The notes under the pieces were generated by a model. The model had not been told where the DNA came from, did not search any database, and saw nothing but the letters and a program-made list of their open reading frames with translations. This document shows, one piece after another, positions 42,857-51,232 of a stretch of 64,000 nucleotides of DNA. The DNA is from Streptomyces sp. NBC_00083 (GTDB lineage: Bacteria > Actinomycetota > Actinomycetes > Streptomycetales > Streptomycetaceae): NCBI RefSeq assembly GCF_026343295.1, contig NZ_JAPELY010000002.1:1488001-1552000 (forward strand). Direction: 5' to 3'. Each line of letters starts with the position of its first letter. The stretch's first letter is position 1. The translations under genes were made by a program, and so were the position numbers.

Positions 42857-45400
42857 ATGGCACGCGGCAAGCTTCGGATCTACCTCGGCGCGGCGCCGGG
42901 CGTCGGCAAGACGTACGCCATGCTCGCCGAGGCGCACCGCCGCGTCGAGCGCGGCACCGACTGCGTCGTCGCCTTCGTCGAGCATCACGGCAGGCCCCGC
43001 ACCGAGGTGATGCTGCACGGCCTGGAGCAGATCCGGCGGCGCTCGATCGACCACCGCGGGGCCGTCTTCACCGAGATGGACGTCGACGCCGTCCTGGAGC
43101 GGCGCCCCGCCGTCGCCCTCGTGGACGAGCTGGCGCACACCAACGTGCCCGGCGCCCGCAACACCAAGCGCTGGCAGGACGTCGAGGAGCTGCTCGCCGC
43201 AGGCATCGATGTCGTGTCCACCGTCAACATCCAGCACCTGGAGTCCCTCGGCGACGTCGTCGAGTCGATCACCGGCGTGCGCCAGCGCGAGACGGTCCCC
43301 GACGAGGTGGTGCGCCGGGCCGACCAGATCGAGCTCGTCGACATGTCGCCCCAGGCGCTGCGCCGCCGCATGGCGCACGGCAACGTCTACCAGTCCGACA
43401 AGGTCGACGCGGCCCTCTCCAACTACTTCCGCCCCGGCAACCTCACCGCACTGCGCGAGCTGGCGCTGCTCTGGGTCGCCGACCGGGTCGACGAATACCT
43501 CCAGCAGTACCGCGGCGAGCACGACATCAAGTCGACCTGGCAGGCCCGCGAGCGCATCGTGGTGGGCCTCACCGGCGGCCCCGAGGGGCGCACCCTCATC
43601 CGCCGGGCCGCCCGGGTGGCCGCCAAGGGCTCCGGCAGCGAGATCCTCGCCGTGTACGTGGCCAGGAGCGACGGGCTGACCTCCGCGTCGCCCAAGGAGC
43701 TCGCCGTCCAGCGGACCCTCGTCGAGGACCTCGGCGGCAGCTTCCACCACGTCATAGGCGACGACATCCCGGCCGCCCTGCTCGCCTTCGCCCGGGGCGT
43801 CAACGCCACCCAGATCGTGCTCGGCTCCAGCCGCCGCAAGGCCTGGCAGTACATCCTCGGCCCCGGTGTCGGCCAGACCGTGGCCCGCGACTCCGGGCCC
43901 GACCTCGACGTCCACATCGTCACGCACGAAGCGGTAGCCAAGGGCCGCGGCCTGCCCGTCGCACGCGGTGCCCGGCTCGGGCGGGCCCGCATCGTGTGGG
44001 GCTGGGCGGCCGGCGTGATCGGCCCCGCCCTGCTGACCGTGCTGCTCACCAACGTCGAGGCGGGCCTCGGGCTCGCCAACGACATGCTCCTGTTCCTGAC
44101 CCTCACGGTGGCCGCGGCGCTGCTCGGCGGGCTGCTCCCGGCGCTCGCGTCGGCCGCGTTCGGCTCGTTCCTCCTGAACTACTTCTTCACCCCGCCCGTC
44201 CACCAGGTCACGATCGCCGACCCGAAGAACATCGTCGCCATCGTGATCTTCGTCCTGGTGGCCGTGTCGGTGGCCTCCGTCGTCGACGTCGCGGCCCGCC
44301 GCACCCACCAGGCGGCCCGGCTGCGCGCCGAATCCGAGATCCTCTCCTTCCTCGCGGGCAGCGTCCTGCGCGGCGAGACCAGCCTCGACGCCCTCCTGGA
44401 GCGGGTCCGCGAGACCTTCGCCATGCGGTCCGTCGCCCTCCTGGAGCGGGCCGGCGACGTGGAGCCCTGGACGTGCGCGGGCAGCGTCGGGCCGCACCCG
44501 GTCGGCCGCCCCGAGGACGCCGACGTCGACATGCCGGTCGGCGACCACATGGCGCTCGCCCTGTCCGGGCGCGTCCTGCCCGCCGAGGACCGGCGGGTGC
44601 TGGGCGCCTTCGCCGCGCAGGCCGCCGTCGTCGTGGACCGCAGGCGGCTGCTGGGCGAGGCCGAGGAGGCCCGCAAGCTCGCCGAGGGCAACCGCATCCG
44701 CACCGCGCTGCTCGCCGCCGTCAGCCACGACCTGCGCACCCCGCTCGCCTCCATCAAGGCCGCCGTCAGCTCGCTGCGCTCCGACGACGTCGACTGGTCC
44801 GACGAGGACCGCGCGGAGCTGCTCGAAGGCATCGAGGACGGCGCCGACCGCCTCGACCACCTCGTCGGCAACCTCCTCGACATGTCGCGCCTCCAGACCG
44901 GCACGGTCACCCCGCTCATCCGCGAGATCGACCTCGACGAGGTGGTGCCCATGGCGCTCGGCGGCGTCCCCGAGGACAGCGTCGTCCTGGACATCCCCGA
45001 GACGCTGCCCATGGTCGAGGTCGACCCGGGCCTCCTGGAGCGGGCCGTCGCCAACGTCGTCGAGAACGCCGTGAAGTACAGCCCCCTGGGGCGCGCCGTC
45101 TCCGTCGCCGCCAGCGCCCTCGCCGACCGCGTCGAGATACGCGTCACCGACCGCGGGCCCGGCGTCCCCGACGCCGCCAAGGACCGCATCTTCGCGCCCT
45201 TCCAGCGCTACGGCGACGCCCCGCGCGGCGCCGGAGTGGGCCTCGGCCTCGCCGTCGCCCGGGGCTTCGCCGAGGCCATGGGCGGCACCCTGGCCGCCGA
45301 GGACACCCCGGGCGGCGGCCTGACCATGGTCCTCACCGTCCGCGCCGCCCCGGGCCCGGCCCGCACACCCGCCGGCCTCACCGCCGAGGGCACCCCGTGA
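42857..45400 (+). CDS. kdpD: Sensor histidine kinase KdpD
   Basis: An 847-residue osmosensory kinase. The N-terminal KdpD domain has the Walker-like GAAPGVGKTY at residues 11-20. A universal-stress-protein domain lies near 230-365. Four membrane spans are packed between about 376 and 480. A GAF domain follows (about 500-600), then the kinase core with phosphoacceptor His624 (AVSHDLRTPL), an N box (NVVENAVKYS) and a G2 box (GVGLGLAVARGF). It should sense K+ or osmotic state and phosphorylate KdpE, 67 nt downstream. kdpFABC is not nearby, so its target promoter is elsewhere in the genome or is another K+ gene here. The USP domain is a known c-di-AMP site in Firmicutes; that motif is not obvious here. 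Confidence 0.94.
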   Translation: MARGKLRIYLGAAPGVGKTYAMLAEAHRRVERGTDCVVAFVEHHGRPRTEVMLHGLEQIRRRSIDHRGAVFTEMDVDAVLERRPAVALVDELAHTNVPGARNTKRWQDVEELLAAGIDVVSTVNIQHLESLGDVVESITGVRQRETVPDEVVRRADQIELVDMSPQALRRRMAHGNVYQSDKVDAALSNYFRPGNLTALRELALLWVADRVDEYLQQYRGEHDIKSTWQARERIVVGLTGGPEGRTLIRRAARVAAKGSGSEILAVYVARSDGLTSASPKELAVQRTLVEDLGGSFHHVIGDDIPAALLAFARGVNATQIVLGSSRRKAWQYILGPGVGQTVARDSGPDLDVHIVTHEAVAKGRGLPVARGARLGRARIVWGWAAGVIGPALLTVLLTNVEAGLGLANDMLLFLTLTVAAALLGGLLPALASAAFGSFLLNYFFTPPVHQVTIADPKNIVAIVIFVLVAVSVASVVDVAARRTHQAARLRAESEILSFLAGSVLRGETSLDALLERVRETFAMRSVALLERAGDVEPWTCAGSVGPHPVGRPEDADVDMPVGDHMALALSGRVLPAEDRRVLGAFAAQAAVVVDRRRLLGEAEEARKLAEGNRIRTALLAAVSHDLRTPLASIKAAVSSLRSDDVDWSDEDRAELLEGIEDGADRLDHLVGNLLDMSRLQTGTVTPLIREIDLDEVVPMALGGVPEDSVVLDIPETLPMVEVDPGLLERAVANVVENAVKYSPLGRAVSVAASALADRVEIRVTDRGPGVPDAAKDRIFAPFQRYGDAPRGAGVGLGLAVARGFAEAMGGTLAAEDTPGGGLTMVLTVRAAPGPARTPAGLTAEGTP

Positions 45401-45467
45401 ACCGGACCCGAGGGCACGCCATGAACCGAACCGTTCGGACCGCAACCGCAGAAGGCAGGGATCCCAG

Positions 45468-46160
45468 ATGACCCGGGTGCTCGTGGTCGAGGACGAGCCG
45501 CAGATCGTGCGCGCGCTCGTGATCAACCTCAAGGCACGCAAGTACGAGGTGGACGCGGCCCCCGACGGCGCGACCGCGCTCCAGCTCGCCGCCGCCCGCC
45601 ACCCCGACGTGGTCCTGCTCGACCTCGGCCTGCCCGACATGGACGGCGTCGACGTCATCCGCGGGCTGCGCGGCTGGACCCGGGTCCCCATCCTGGTGCT
45701 CTCCGCCCGGCACACCTCCGACGAGAAGGTCGAGGCGCTCGACGCGGGCGCCGACGACTACGTCACCAAGCCCTTCGGCATGGACGAACTCCTCGCCCGG
45801 CTCCGCGCCGCCGTACGCCGCGCGGAGCCGGCCGGCGGCGCGGAGGGCGCCGACGACGTGGTGATGGTCGAGACCGAGGGCTTCACCGTCGACCTGGCCG
45901 CCAAGAAGGTCAACCGCGAGGGCCGCGACGTACGCCTCACGCCCACCGAATGGCATCTGCTGGAAGTCCTGGTGCGCAACACCGGCCGCCTGGTCAGCCA
46001 GAAGCAGCTGCTCCAGGAGGTGTGGGGGCCCTCCTACGGCACCGAGACCAACTACCTGCGCGTCTACATGGCGCAGCTGCGCCGCAAACTGGAGCTCGAC
46101 CCCTCGCATCCGCGCCACTTCATCACCGAGCCGGGCATGGGGTACCGCTTCGAACGCTGA
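45468..46160 (+). CDS. kdpE: Response regulator KdpE (OmpR family)
   Basis: A 230-residue DNA-binding regulator. Receiver domain residues 1-120 have EDE near 8-10, phosphoacceptor Asp52 in LLDLGLP, and the Lys in TKPFGMDEL near 103. The winged-helix domain (about 130-228) includes the recognition segment EVWGPSYGTETNYLRVYMAQLRRKLE. ATG 45468 lies 13 nt after GAAGGCAGGGA. Together with kdpD it forms a two-component system. The next gene has its own leaderless-type promoter, so kdpDE is probably a two-gene unit. Confidence 0.95.
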   Translation: MTRVLVVEDEPQIVRALVINLKARKYEVDAAPDGATALQLAAARHPDVVLLDLGLPDMDGVDVIRGLRGWTRVPILVLSARHTSDEKVEALDAGADDYVTKPFGMDELLARLRAAVRRAEPAGGAEGADDVVMVETEGFTVDLAAKKVNREGRDVRLTPTEWHLLEVLVRNTGRLVSQKQLLQEVWGPSYGTETNYLRVYMAQLRRKLELDPSHPRHFITEPGMGYRFER

Positions 46161-46210
46161 TCCGCCCCACTCTCCGATCCGGCCCGAGCGGCCCCCGGTA
46201 CCCTTTCTGT

Positions 46211-46609
46211 ATGAGTGCTGACCTTCGTACCGAGAAGCCCGCGGGGCGCTTCCGCCGGATGCTCGACCGGCTGTCCACCTCGCAGGAGGACTTGCACTCC
46301 GCGGAACTGCAGGAGGACACGCAGGCCACGGGGTGCACCCGCATCTCCGAGTGCAGCGACCGCCAGATAGTCAAAGTCACTGGTACCTTGCGGACGGTCA
46401 CCCTGCGTCCGCGGGCGGGTGTGCCGGCGCTTGAGGCCGAGCTCTTCGACGGCACCGCCCCGCTGGACGTGGTGTGGCTCGGACGGCGCTCGATCGTGGG
46501 CATCGAGCCGGGCCGCAAGCTCATCGCTTCGGGCCGGATCTCCATGAGCCACGGCCGGCGGGTCCTTTTCAACCCCAAATACGAACTCCGACCGCTCGGA
46601 CAGGAGTAG
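46211..46609 (+). CDS. OB-fold nucleic acid binding domain protein
   Basis: A 132-residue small protein with an OB-fold (about residues 45-128). It has conserved blocks VKVTGTLRTVTLRP and VVWLGRRSIVGIEPGRKLIASGR, and ends ELRPLGQE. It probably binds RNA or single-stranded DNA; it corresponds to mycobacterial Rv2694c by position. ATG 46211 has no ribosome site but lies 6 nt after TACCCT (46199-46204), suggesting a leaderless mRNA. The DUF3159 gene starts 3 nt after its stop, so the two are co-transcribed. Confidence 0.85.
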   Translation: MSADLRTEKPAGRFRRMLDRLSTSQEDLHSAELQEDTQATGCTRISECSDRQIVKVTGTLRTVTLRPRAGVPALEAELFDGTAPLDVVWLGRRSIVGIEPGRKLIASGRISMSHGRRVLFNPKYELRPLGQE

Positions 46610-46612
46610 CCG

Positions 46613-47350
46613 GTGACGTCAGTCGACAAGCCGACCATGACCACCCCCGCCCCGCCCGCCGATGCCAAGGCCGTCACCGAGGCCGCGCTCTTCGAGGCGT
46701 TCGGCGGGGTGCGCGGCATGGTGGAGACGGTCCTCCCGGGACTGCTCTTCGTCACGATCTTCACGATCAACAAGGACCTGCACGTCTCGGCGATCGCCGC
46801 CCTCGCGGTGTCGCTGCTGCTCGTCGCGGTCCGCCTGGTGCGCAAGGACACCATGAAGCACGCCTTCAGCGGCGTCTTCGGCGTCGCCTTCGGCGTGGTC
46901 TTCGCGATGGTGACGGGCAACGCCAAGGACTTCTACCTGCCGGGCATGCTCTACACGCTCGGCCTGGCGCTCGCCTACATCGTCACCACCCTGTGCGGGG
47001 TCCCGCTGATCGGCCTGATCCTCGGCCCGGTCTTCAAGGAGAACCTGTCCTGGCGCACCCGCAACCCGGGCCGCAAGAAGGCGTACGCGAAGGCCAGTTG
47101 GGCCTGGGGGCTGATCCTGCTCGCCAAGTGCGCGATCCTCTTCCCGCTGTACTGGTGGGCCAACACCTCCCAGCTCGGCTGGGTCCTGATCGCCCTGAAG
47201 ATCCCGCCGTTCCTGCTCGCCGTCTACCTCACCTGGGTCTTCCTCGCGAAGGCGCCGGCGCCGATCGACGTCTTCGCCGAGATGGAGGCGGAGGAAGCCG
47301 CGGAGAAGGCCCGCAAGGCCGCGGCGTCGCGGGGCGAGGCGGGCGCGTAG
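46613..47350 (+). CDS. DUF3159 family integral membrane protein
   Basis: A 245-residue membrane protein starting at GTG 46613 with five to six hydrophobic segments (about residues 42-58, 60-76, 82-101, 108-135, 160-182 and 188-210). It ends in an Ala/Glu/Lys-rich cytoplasmic tail that may be a coiled coil. It corresponds to mycobacterial Rv2693c. No catalytic motif or known transport signature is seen. It is convergent with the TrkA pair across a strong terminator. Its constant place next to CeoBC and the APC permease makes a link to potassium or membrane stress plausible, but this is inference. Confidence 0.85.
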   Translation: MTSVDKPTMTTPAPPADAKAVTEAALFEAFGGVRGMVETVLPGLLFVTIFTINKDLHVSAIAALAVSLLLVAVRLVRKDTMKHAFSGVFGVAFGVVFAMVTGNAKDFYLPGMLYTLGLALAYIVTTLCGVPLIGLILGPVFKENLSWRTRNPGRKKAYAKASWAWGLILLAKCAILFPLYWWANTSQLGWVLIALKIPPFLLAVYLTWVFLAKAPAPIDVFAEMEAEEAAEKARKAAASRGEAGA

Positions 47351-47415
47351 TACGGCGGGGCGGGGGCGCAGCGCCCCACCGCGCGGCCGCCGCGCGCGTC
47401 CCGAGCACGACGTGA

Positions 47416-47452
47416 CGAAGGGCCCGCGACCATCACGGTCGCGGGCCCTTCG
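47416..47452. terminator. Bidirectional hairpin terminator between the DUF3159 gene and ceoC
   Basis: Perfect 16-bp stem CGAAGGGCCCGCGACC / GGTCGCGGGCCCTTCG with a 5-nt loop, between convergent genes. Confidence 0.88.
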
Positions 47453-47467
47453 CCGTACGGCGGGGGA

Positions 47468-48136
47468 TCAGCTCTGACGGCGTACCGAGAGCAGGTCCTC
47501 CAGCTGTTCCTCGCGGGCCTGCGCGGCCACGAACAGCAGCTCGTCGCCGGCCTCCAGGGTCTCCTCCTGGCTCGGCGTGAGCACCCGGGTGCCCCGGATG
47601 ATCGTGACGAGCGAGGTGTCCTCGGGCCAGGCCACGTCCCCGACCTGCGTGCCCGCGATCGCCGACTCCGGCGGCAGCGTCAGCTCGACCAGGTTGGCGT
47701 CGCCGTGGCTGAAGCGCAGCAGGCGTACGAGATCACCGACGCTCACCGCCTCCTCGACCAGCGCCGACATCAGACGCGGCGTCGAGACGGCGACGTCCAC
47801 GCCCCACGACTCGTTGAAGAGCCACTCGTTCTTCGGGTTGTTGACCCGGGCCACCACCCGCGGCACGCCGTACTCGGTCTTCGCGAGCAGCGAGACGACC
47901 AGGTTCACCTTGTCGTCGCCGGTGGCCGCGATGACCACGTTGCAGCGCTGGAGCGCCGCCTCGTCGAGCGAGGTGATCTCGCAGGCGTCCGCGAGCAGCC
48001 ACTCCGCGAGCGGGACCCGCTCGACCGAGATGGCGGTGGGCGCCTTGTCGACGAGGAGCACCTCGTGCCCGTTCTCCAGGAGCTCGCCCGCGATGGAACG
48101 GCCCACCGCGCCGGCCCCGGCAATCGCCACGCGCAT
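47468..48136 (-). CDS. ceoC: TrkA-family potassium uptake regulator (RCK), CeoC type
   Basis: A 222-residue RCK protein. The N-terminal NAD(H)-binding Rossmann domain carries GAGAVGRSI near residues 7-15 and an acidic residue (LLVDK) at the end of the second strand; the C-terminal TrkA_C domain spans about 140-215. It gates a K+ channel or transporter in response to nucleotides. ATG 48136 overlaps the stop of the upstream TrkA gene by one base (TGATG), giving coupled translation and so a likely 1:1 complex. No TrkH/KtrB pore is present here; the divergent KimA-like permease is the nearest transporter. Confidence 0.9.
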   Translation of the reverse strand: MRVAIAGAGAVGRSIAGELLENGHEVLLVDKAPTAISVERVPLAEWLLADACEITSLDEAALQRCNVVIAATGDDKVNLVVSLLAKTEYGVPRVVARVNNPKNEWLFNESWGVDVAVSTPRLMSALVEEAVSVGDLVRLLRFSHGDANLVELTLPPESAIAGTQVGDVAWPEDTSLVTIIRGTRVLTPSQEETLEAGDELLFVAAQAREEQLEDLLSVRRQS

Positions 48137-48804
48137 CAGTGACCGCCTTCCTCGGGGCCCTGGGCGAACGCCGCCTCGACCTTTTCGACCTCGTCGGTCC
48201 GCATCATCACGTGCACCAGATCGCCTTCCTGCAGCACCGTCTGGGACGTCGGAAGCACCGCTTCGCCCAGCCGGGTGAGGAACGCGACGCGCACGCCGGT
48301 CTCCTCCTGCAACTTGCTGACCTTGTGGCCGATCCACGCCACCGAGGTGTGCACCTCGGCCAGCTGCACGCCACCGCTCGGGTCGCGCCACAGCGGCTCG
48401 GCGCCGGACGGCAGCAGCCGCCGCAGCATCTGGTCGGCGGTCCAGCTCACCGTGGCGACCGTGGGGATGCCCAGGCGCTGGTAGACCTCCGCGCGCCGCG
48501 GGTCGTAGATCCGCGCCGCCACGTTCTCGATGCCGAACATCTCGCGCGCCACCCGGGCCGCGATGATGTTGGAGTTGTCGCCGCTGGAGACCGCCGCGAA
48601 CGCGCCGGCCTCCTCGATGCCCGCCTCGCGCAGCGTGTCCTGGTCGAAACCGACGCCGGTGACCCGCCGCCCGCCGAAACCGGAACCCAGCCGGCGGAAG
48701 GCCGTCGGGTCCTGATCGACCACGGCGACGGTGTGCCCCTGCTGTTCCAGAGCTTGCGCGAGAGCGGCTCCCACTCGCCCGCAGCCCATGATGACGATGT
48801 GCAC
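48136..48804 (-). CDS. ceoB: TrkA-family potassium uptake regulator (RCK), CeoB type
   Basis: A 222-residue RCK protein and paralogue of its downstream partner. The NAD-binding motif is GCGRVGAAL near residues 7-15, with AVVDQD at the second strand. The TrkA_C domain covers about 140-220 and ends in an acidic and Gly-rich tail. Start GTG 48804 (HIVIMGCG follows). It is first in a two-gene operon, divergent to the KimA-like permease across 240 bp. The order and orientation match mycobacterial ceoB/ceoC (Rv2691-Rv2692) beside an APC permease. Confidence 0.9.
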   Translation of the reverse strand: MHIVIMGCGRVGAALAQALEQQGHTVAVVDQDPTAFRRLGSGFGGRRVTGVGFDQDTLREAGIEEAGAFAAVSSGDNSNIIAARVAREMFGIENVAARIYDPRRAEVYQRLGIPTVATVSWTADQMLRRLLPSGAEPLWRDPSGGVQLAEVHTSVAWIGHKVSKLQEETGVRVAFLTRLGEAVLPTSQTVLQEGDLVHVMMRTDEVEKVEAAFAQGPEEGGH

Positions 48805-49044
48805 GTCCCCTTACCCCGCACTCCTGGTCGCCCCGATGACCTGCGCAAACACCCTGCTCACTACTTCCTTCTCGGCTAGCCGGGCAACAGCGTGGCAACC
48901 GAAATCCACGGTGCCGCCTGATGAGCTTATGCGGCCCGCCCCGGGAACCACTCACGCAGTGCCCCCCATGACCTTCACGAGAGCGGACACGGCCCGGGGG
49001 AGGCGGGTGCGCCTTATCCAGACACAGCGCTTACGATCCTCTGC

Positions 49045-51090
49045 GTGTCCAAACTGACCGACGTGCCCAAACGGATCCTGATCGGCCGGGCGCTGCGCAG
49101 CGACAAGCTGGGAGAAACGCTCCTCCCTAAGCGCATCGCACTTCCCGTCTTTGCCTCCGACCCGCTCTCGTCCGTTGCGTACGCGCCTGGAGAAGTACTC
49201 CTGGTGCTGTCCGTGGCGGGTGTGTCGGCGTACCACTTCAGCCCCTGGATCGCGGTCGCGGTCGTGGTGCTCATGTTCACGGTGGTCGCCTCCTACCGGC
49301 AGAACGTGCACGCCTATCCGAGCGGTGGCGGTGACTACGAGGTCGCCACCACCAACCTGGGACCGAAGGCCGGCCTCACCGTCGCCTCCGCCCTGCTCGT
49401 CGACTACGTCCTGACCGTGGCCGTGTCGATCGCCTCCGGCATCGAGAACCTCGGCTCCGCGATCCCGTTCATCGTCGAGCACAAGGTGCTCTGCGCCGTC
49501 GCCGTCATCGTGCTCCTCACACTGCTCAACCTGCGCGGCATGAAGGAGTCGGGGAAGCTCTTCGCCATCCCGACGTACGTCTTCGTCGCCGGCGTCTTCC
49601 TCATGATCGCCTGGGGCGCCTTCCGCGGCATCGTGCTCGGCGACACCATGAAGGCCCCGACCGCGGACTACACGATCAAGGCCGAGCACCAGGGCCTCGC
49701 GGGCTTCGCCATGGTCTTCCTCCTCCTGCGCGCCTTCTCCTCCGGCTGTGCCGCCCTCACCGGCGTCGAGGCGATCAGCAACGGCGTCCCCGCCTTCCGC
49801 AAGCCCAAGTCGAAGAACGCCGCGACCACGCTGGCGCTCATGGGCGGCCTCGCCGTCACGATGTTCTGCGGCATCATCGTGCTGGCCATGACCACCCACG
49901 TGCGGATGGTCGAGAAGCCCGCCGAGGACCTGCTGCACAACGGCTCGCCGCTCGGCTCCGGCTATGTGCAGAACCCGGTGATCTCGCAGGTCGCCGAGGC
50001 GGTCTTCGGCAACGGCAGCTTCCTGTTCATCGTGCTCGCCGCGGCCACCGCGCTCGTCCTGTTCCTCGCCGCGAACACCGCGTACAACGGCTTCCCGCTG
50101 CTCGGCTCGATCCTCGCCCAGGACCGCTACCTGCCGCGCCAGCTGCACACCCGCGGCGACCGCCTCGCGTTCTCCAACGGCATCGTGCTGCTCGCCGGCG
50201 CCGCCGTACTGCTCGTCGTGATCTACGGCGCGGACTCGACCCGGCTGATCCAGCTGTACATCGTCGGCGTCTTCGTCTCGTTCACGCTCAGCCAGACCGG
50301 CATGGTCCGGCACTGGAACCGTCACCTGGCCACCGAGACCGACCAGGCCAAGCGCCGTCACATGGTCCGCTCGCGCGCGATCAACGCGTTCGGCGCGTTC
50401 TTCACCGGCCTGGTCCTCGTGGTCGTCCTCGCCACGAAGTTCACCCACGGCGCCTGGGTCGCGCTGCTCGGCATGGTCATCTTCTACGGAACGATGACCG
50501 CGATCCGCAAGCACTACGACCGCGTCGCCACCGAGATCGCCGCCCCCGACGAGCCCTCCGACGACAGCCTGCGGCCCTCCCGCGTGCACTCGATCGTGCT
50601 GGTCTCCAAGGTCCACCGGCCCACCCTGCGCGCGCTGGCCTACGCCAAGCTGATGCGCTCGGACCAGCTGGAGGCGCTCTCCATCTCGGTCGACCCGGCC
50701 GAGACGAAGGCGCTCAAGGAGGAGTGGGAGCGGCGCGGCATCAACGTACCGCTCAAGATCCTCGACTCGCCCTACCGCGAGATCACCCGGCCGATCATCG
50801 AGTACGTACGGGGCCTGCGCCGCGAGAGCCCGCGCGACGCGATCAGCGTGTTCATCCCCGAGTACGTCGTCGGTCACTGGTACGAGCACCTGCTGCACAA
50901 CCAGAGCGCGCTGCGGCTCAAGGGCCGCCTCCTGTTCACGCCCGGCGTGATGGTGACCTCCGTGCCCTATCAGCTGGAGTCCTCCGAGGCCGCCAAGAAG
51001 CGGGCCCGCAGGCGCGCGGACTGGAACGCGCCGGGCGCGGTGCGCCGCGGCCCGGTGGCCCGTCCGAAGGAGCCGAGCAACAAGGGCTGA
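49045..51090 (+). CDS. APC-superfamily permease, KimA-like (candidate potassium importer)
   Basis: A 681-residue permease with about 12 membrane spans in residues 35-460 and a 190-residue cytoplasmic C-terminal domain. Conserved blocks agree with Bacillus subtilis KimA (YdaO) as I know it: LPVFASDPLSSVAYAPGEVL near residues 32-51, YPSGGGDYEVATTNLG near 91-106, LLVDYVLTVAVSIASGIENLGSA near 116-138, FSSGCAALTGVEAISN near 232-247. KimA is a high-affinity K+/H+ symporter shut by c-di-AMP. GTG 49045 has no ribosome site but lies 7 nt after TACGAT (49032-49037), suggesting leaderless transcription. It is divergent from ceoBC. An amino acid permease role remains possible. Confidence 0.85.
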   Translation: MSKLTDVPKRILIGRALRSDKLGETLLPKRIALPVFASDPLSSVAYAPGEVLLVLSVAGVSAYHFSPWIAVAVVVLMFTVVASYRQNVHAYPSGGGDYEVATTNLGPKAGLTVASALLVDYVLTVAVSIASGIENLGSAIPFIVEHKVLCAVAVIVLLTLLNLRGMKESGKLFAIPTYVFVAGVFLMIAWGAFRGIVLGDTMKAPTADYTIKAEHQGLAGFAMVFLLLRAFSSGCAALTGVEAISNGVPAFRKPKSKNAATTLALMGGLAVTMFCGIIVLAMTTHVRMVEKPAEDLLHNGSPLGSGYVQNPVISQVAEAVFGNGSFLFIVLAAATALVLFLAANTAYNGFPLLGSILAQDRYLPRQLHTRGDRLAFSNGIVLLAGAAVLLVVIYGADSTRLIQLYIVGVFVSFTLSQTGMVRHWNRHLATETDQAKRRHMVRSRAINAFGAFFTGLVLVVVLATKFTHGAWVALLGMVIFYGTMTAIRKHYDRVATEIAAPDEPSDDSLRPSRVHSIVLVSKVHRPTLRALAYAKLMRSDQLEALSISVDPAETKALKEEWERRGINVPLKILDSPYREITRPIIEYVRGLRRESPRDAISVFIPEYVVGHWYEHLLHNQSALRLKGRLLFTPGVMVTSVPYQLESSEAAKKRARRRADWNAPGAVRRGPVARPKEPSNKG

Positions 51091-51232
51091 CCGGGGCGGC
51101 GCCGGGCGGGGACGGGTCCGGCGCCGGACCGGGCGGTGCCTGTGGCGGGCGGCCGGGCGACACCCACGTAGACTGGTGGGCTGTTCACCCGGCCGCCGCC
51201 GTTTCCTCCCTCACCCCTGGAGTCACCCACCC

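Noticed and set aside
41486..45715. A 1,409-codon minus-strand open frame across kdpD
   Set aside because: No recognisable domain, composition of a GC shadow, and it overlaps the complete KdpD kinase.
48805..49044. A c-di-AMP riboswitch before the KimA-like gene
   Set aside because: None of the ydaO consensus blocks occur in this interval and the gene appears leaderless.
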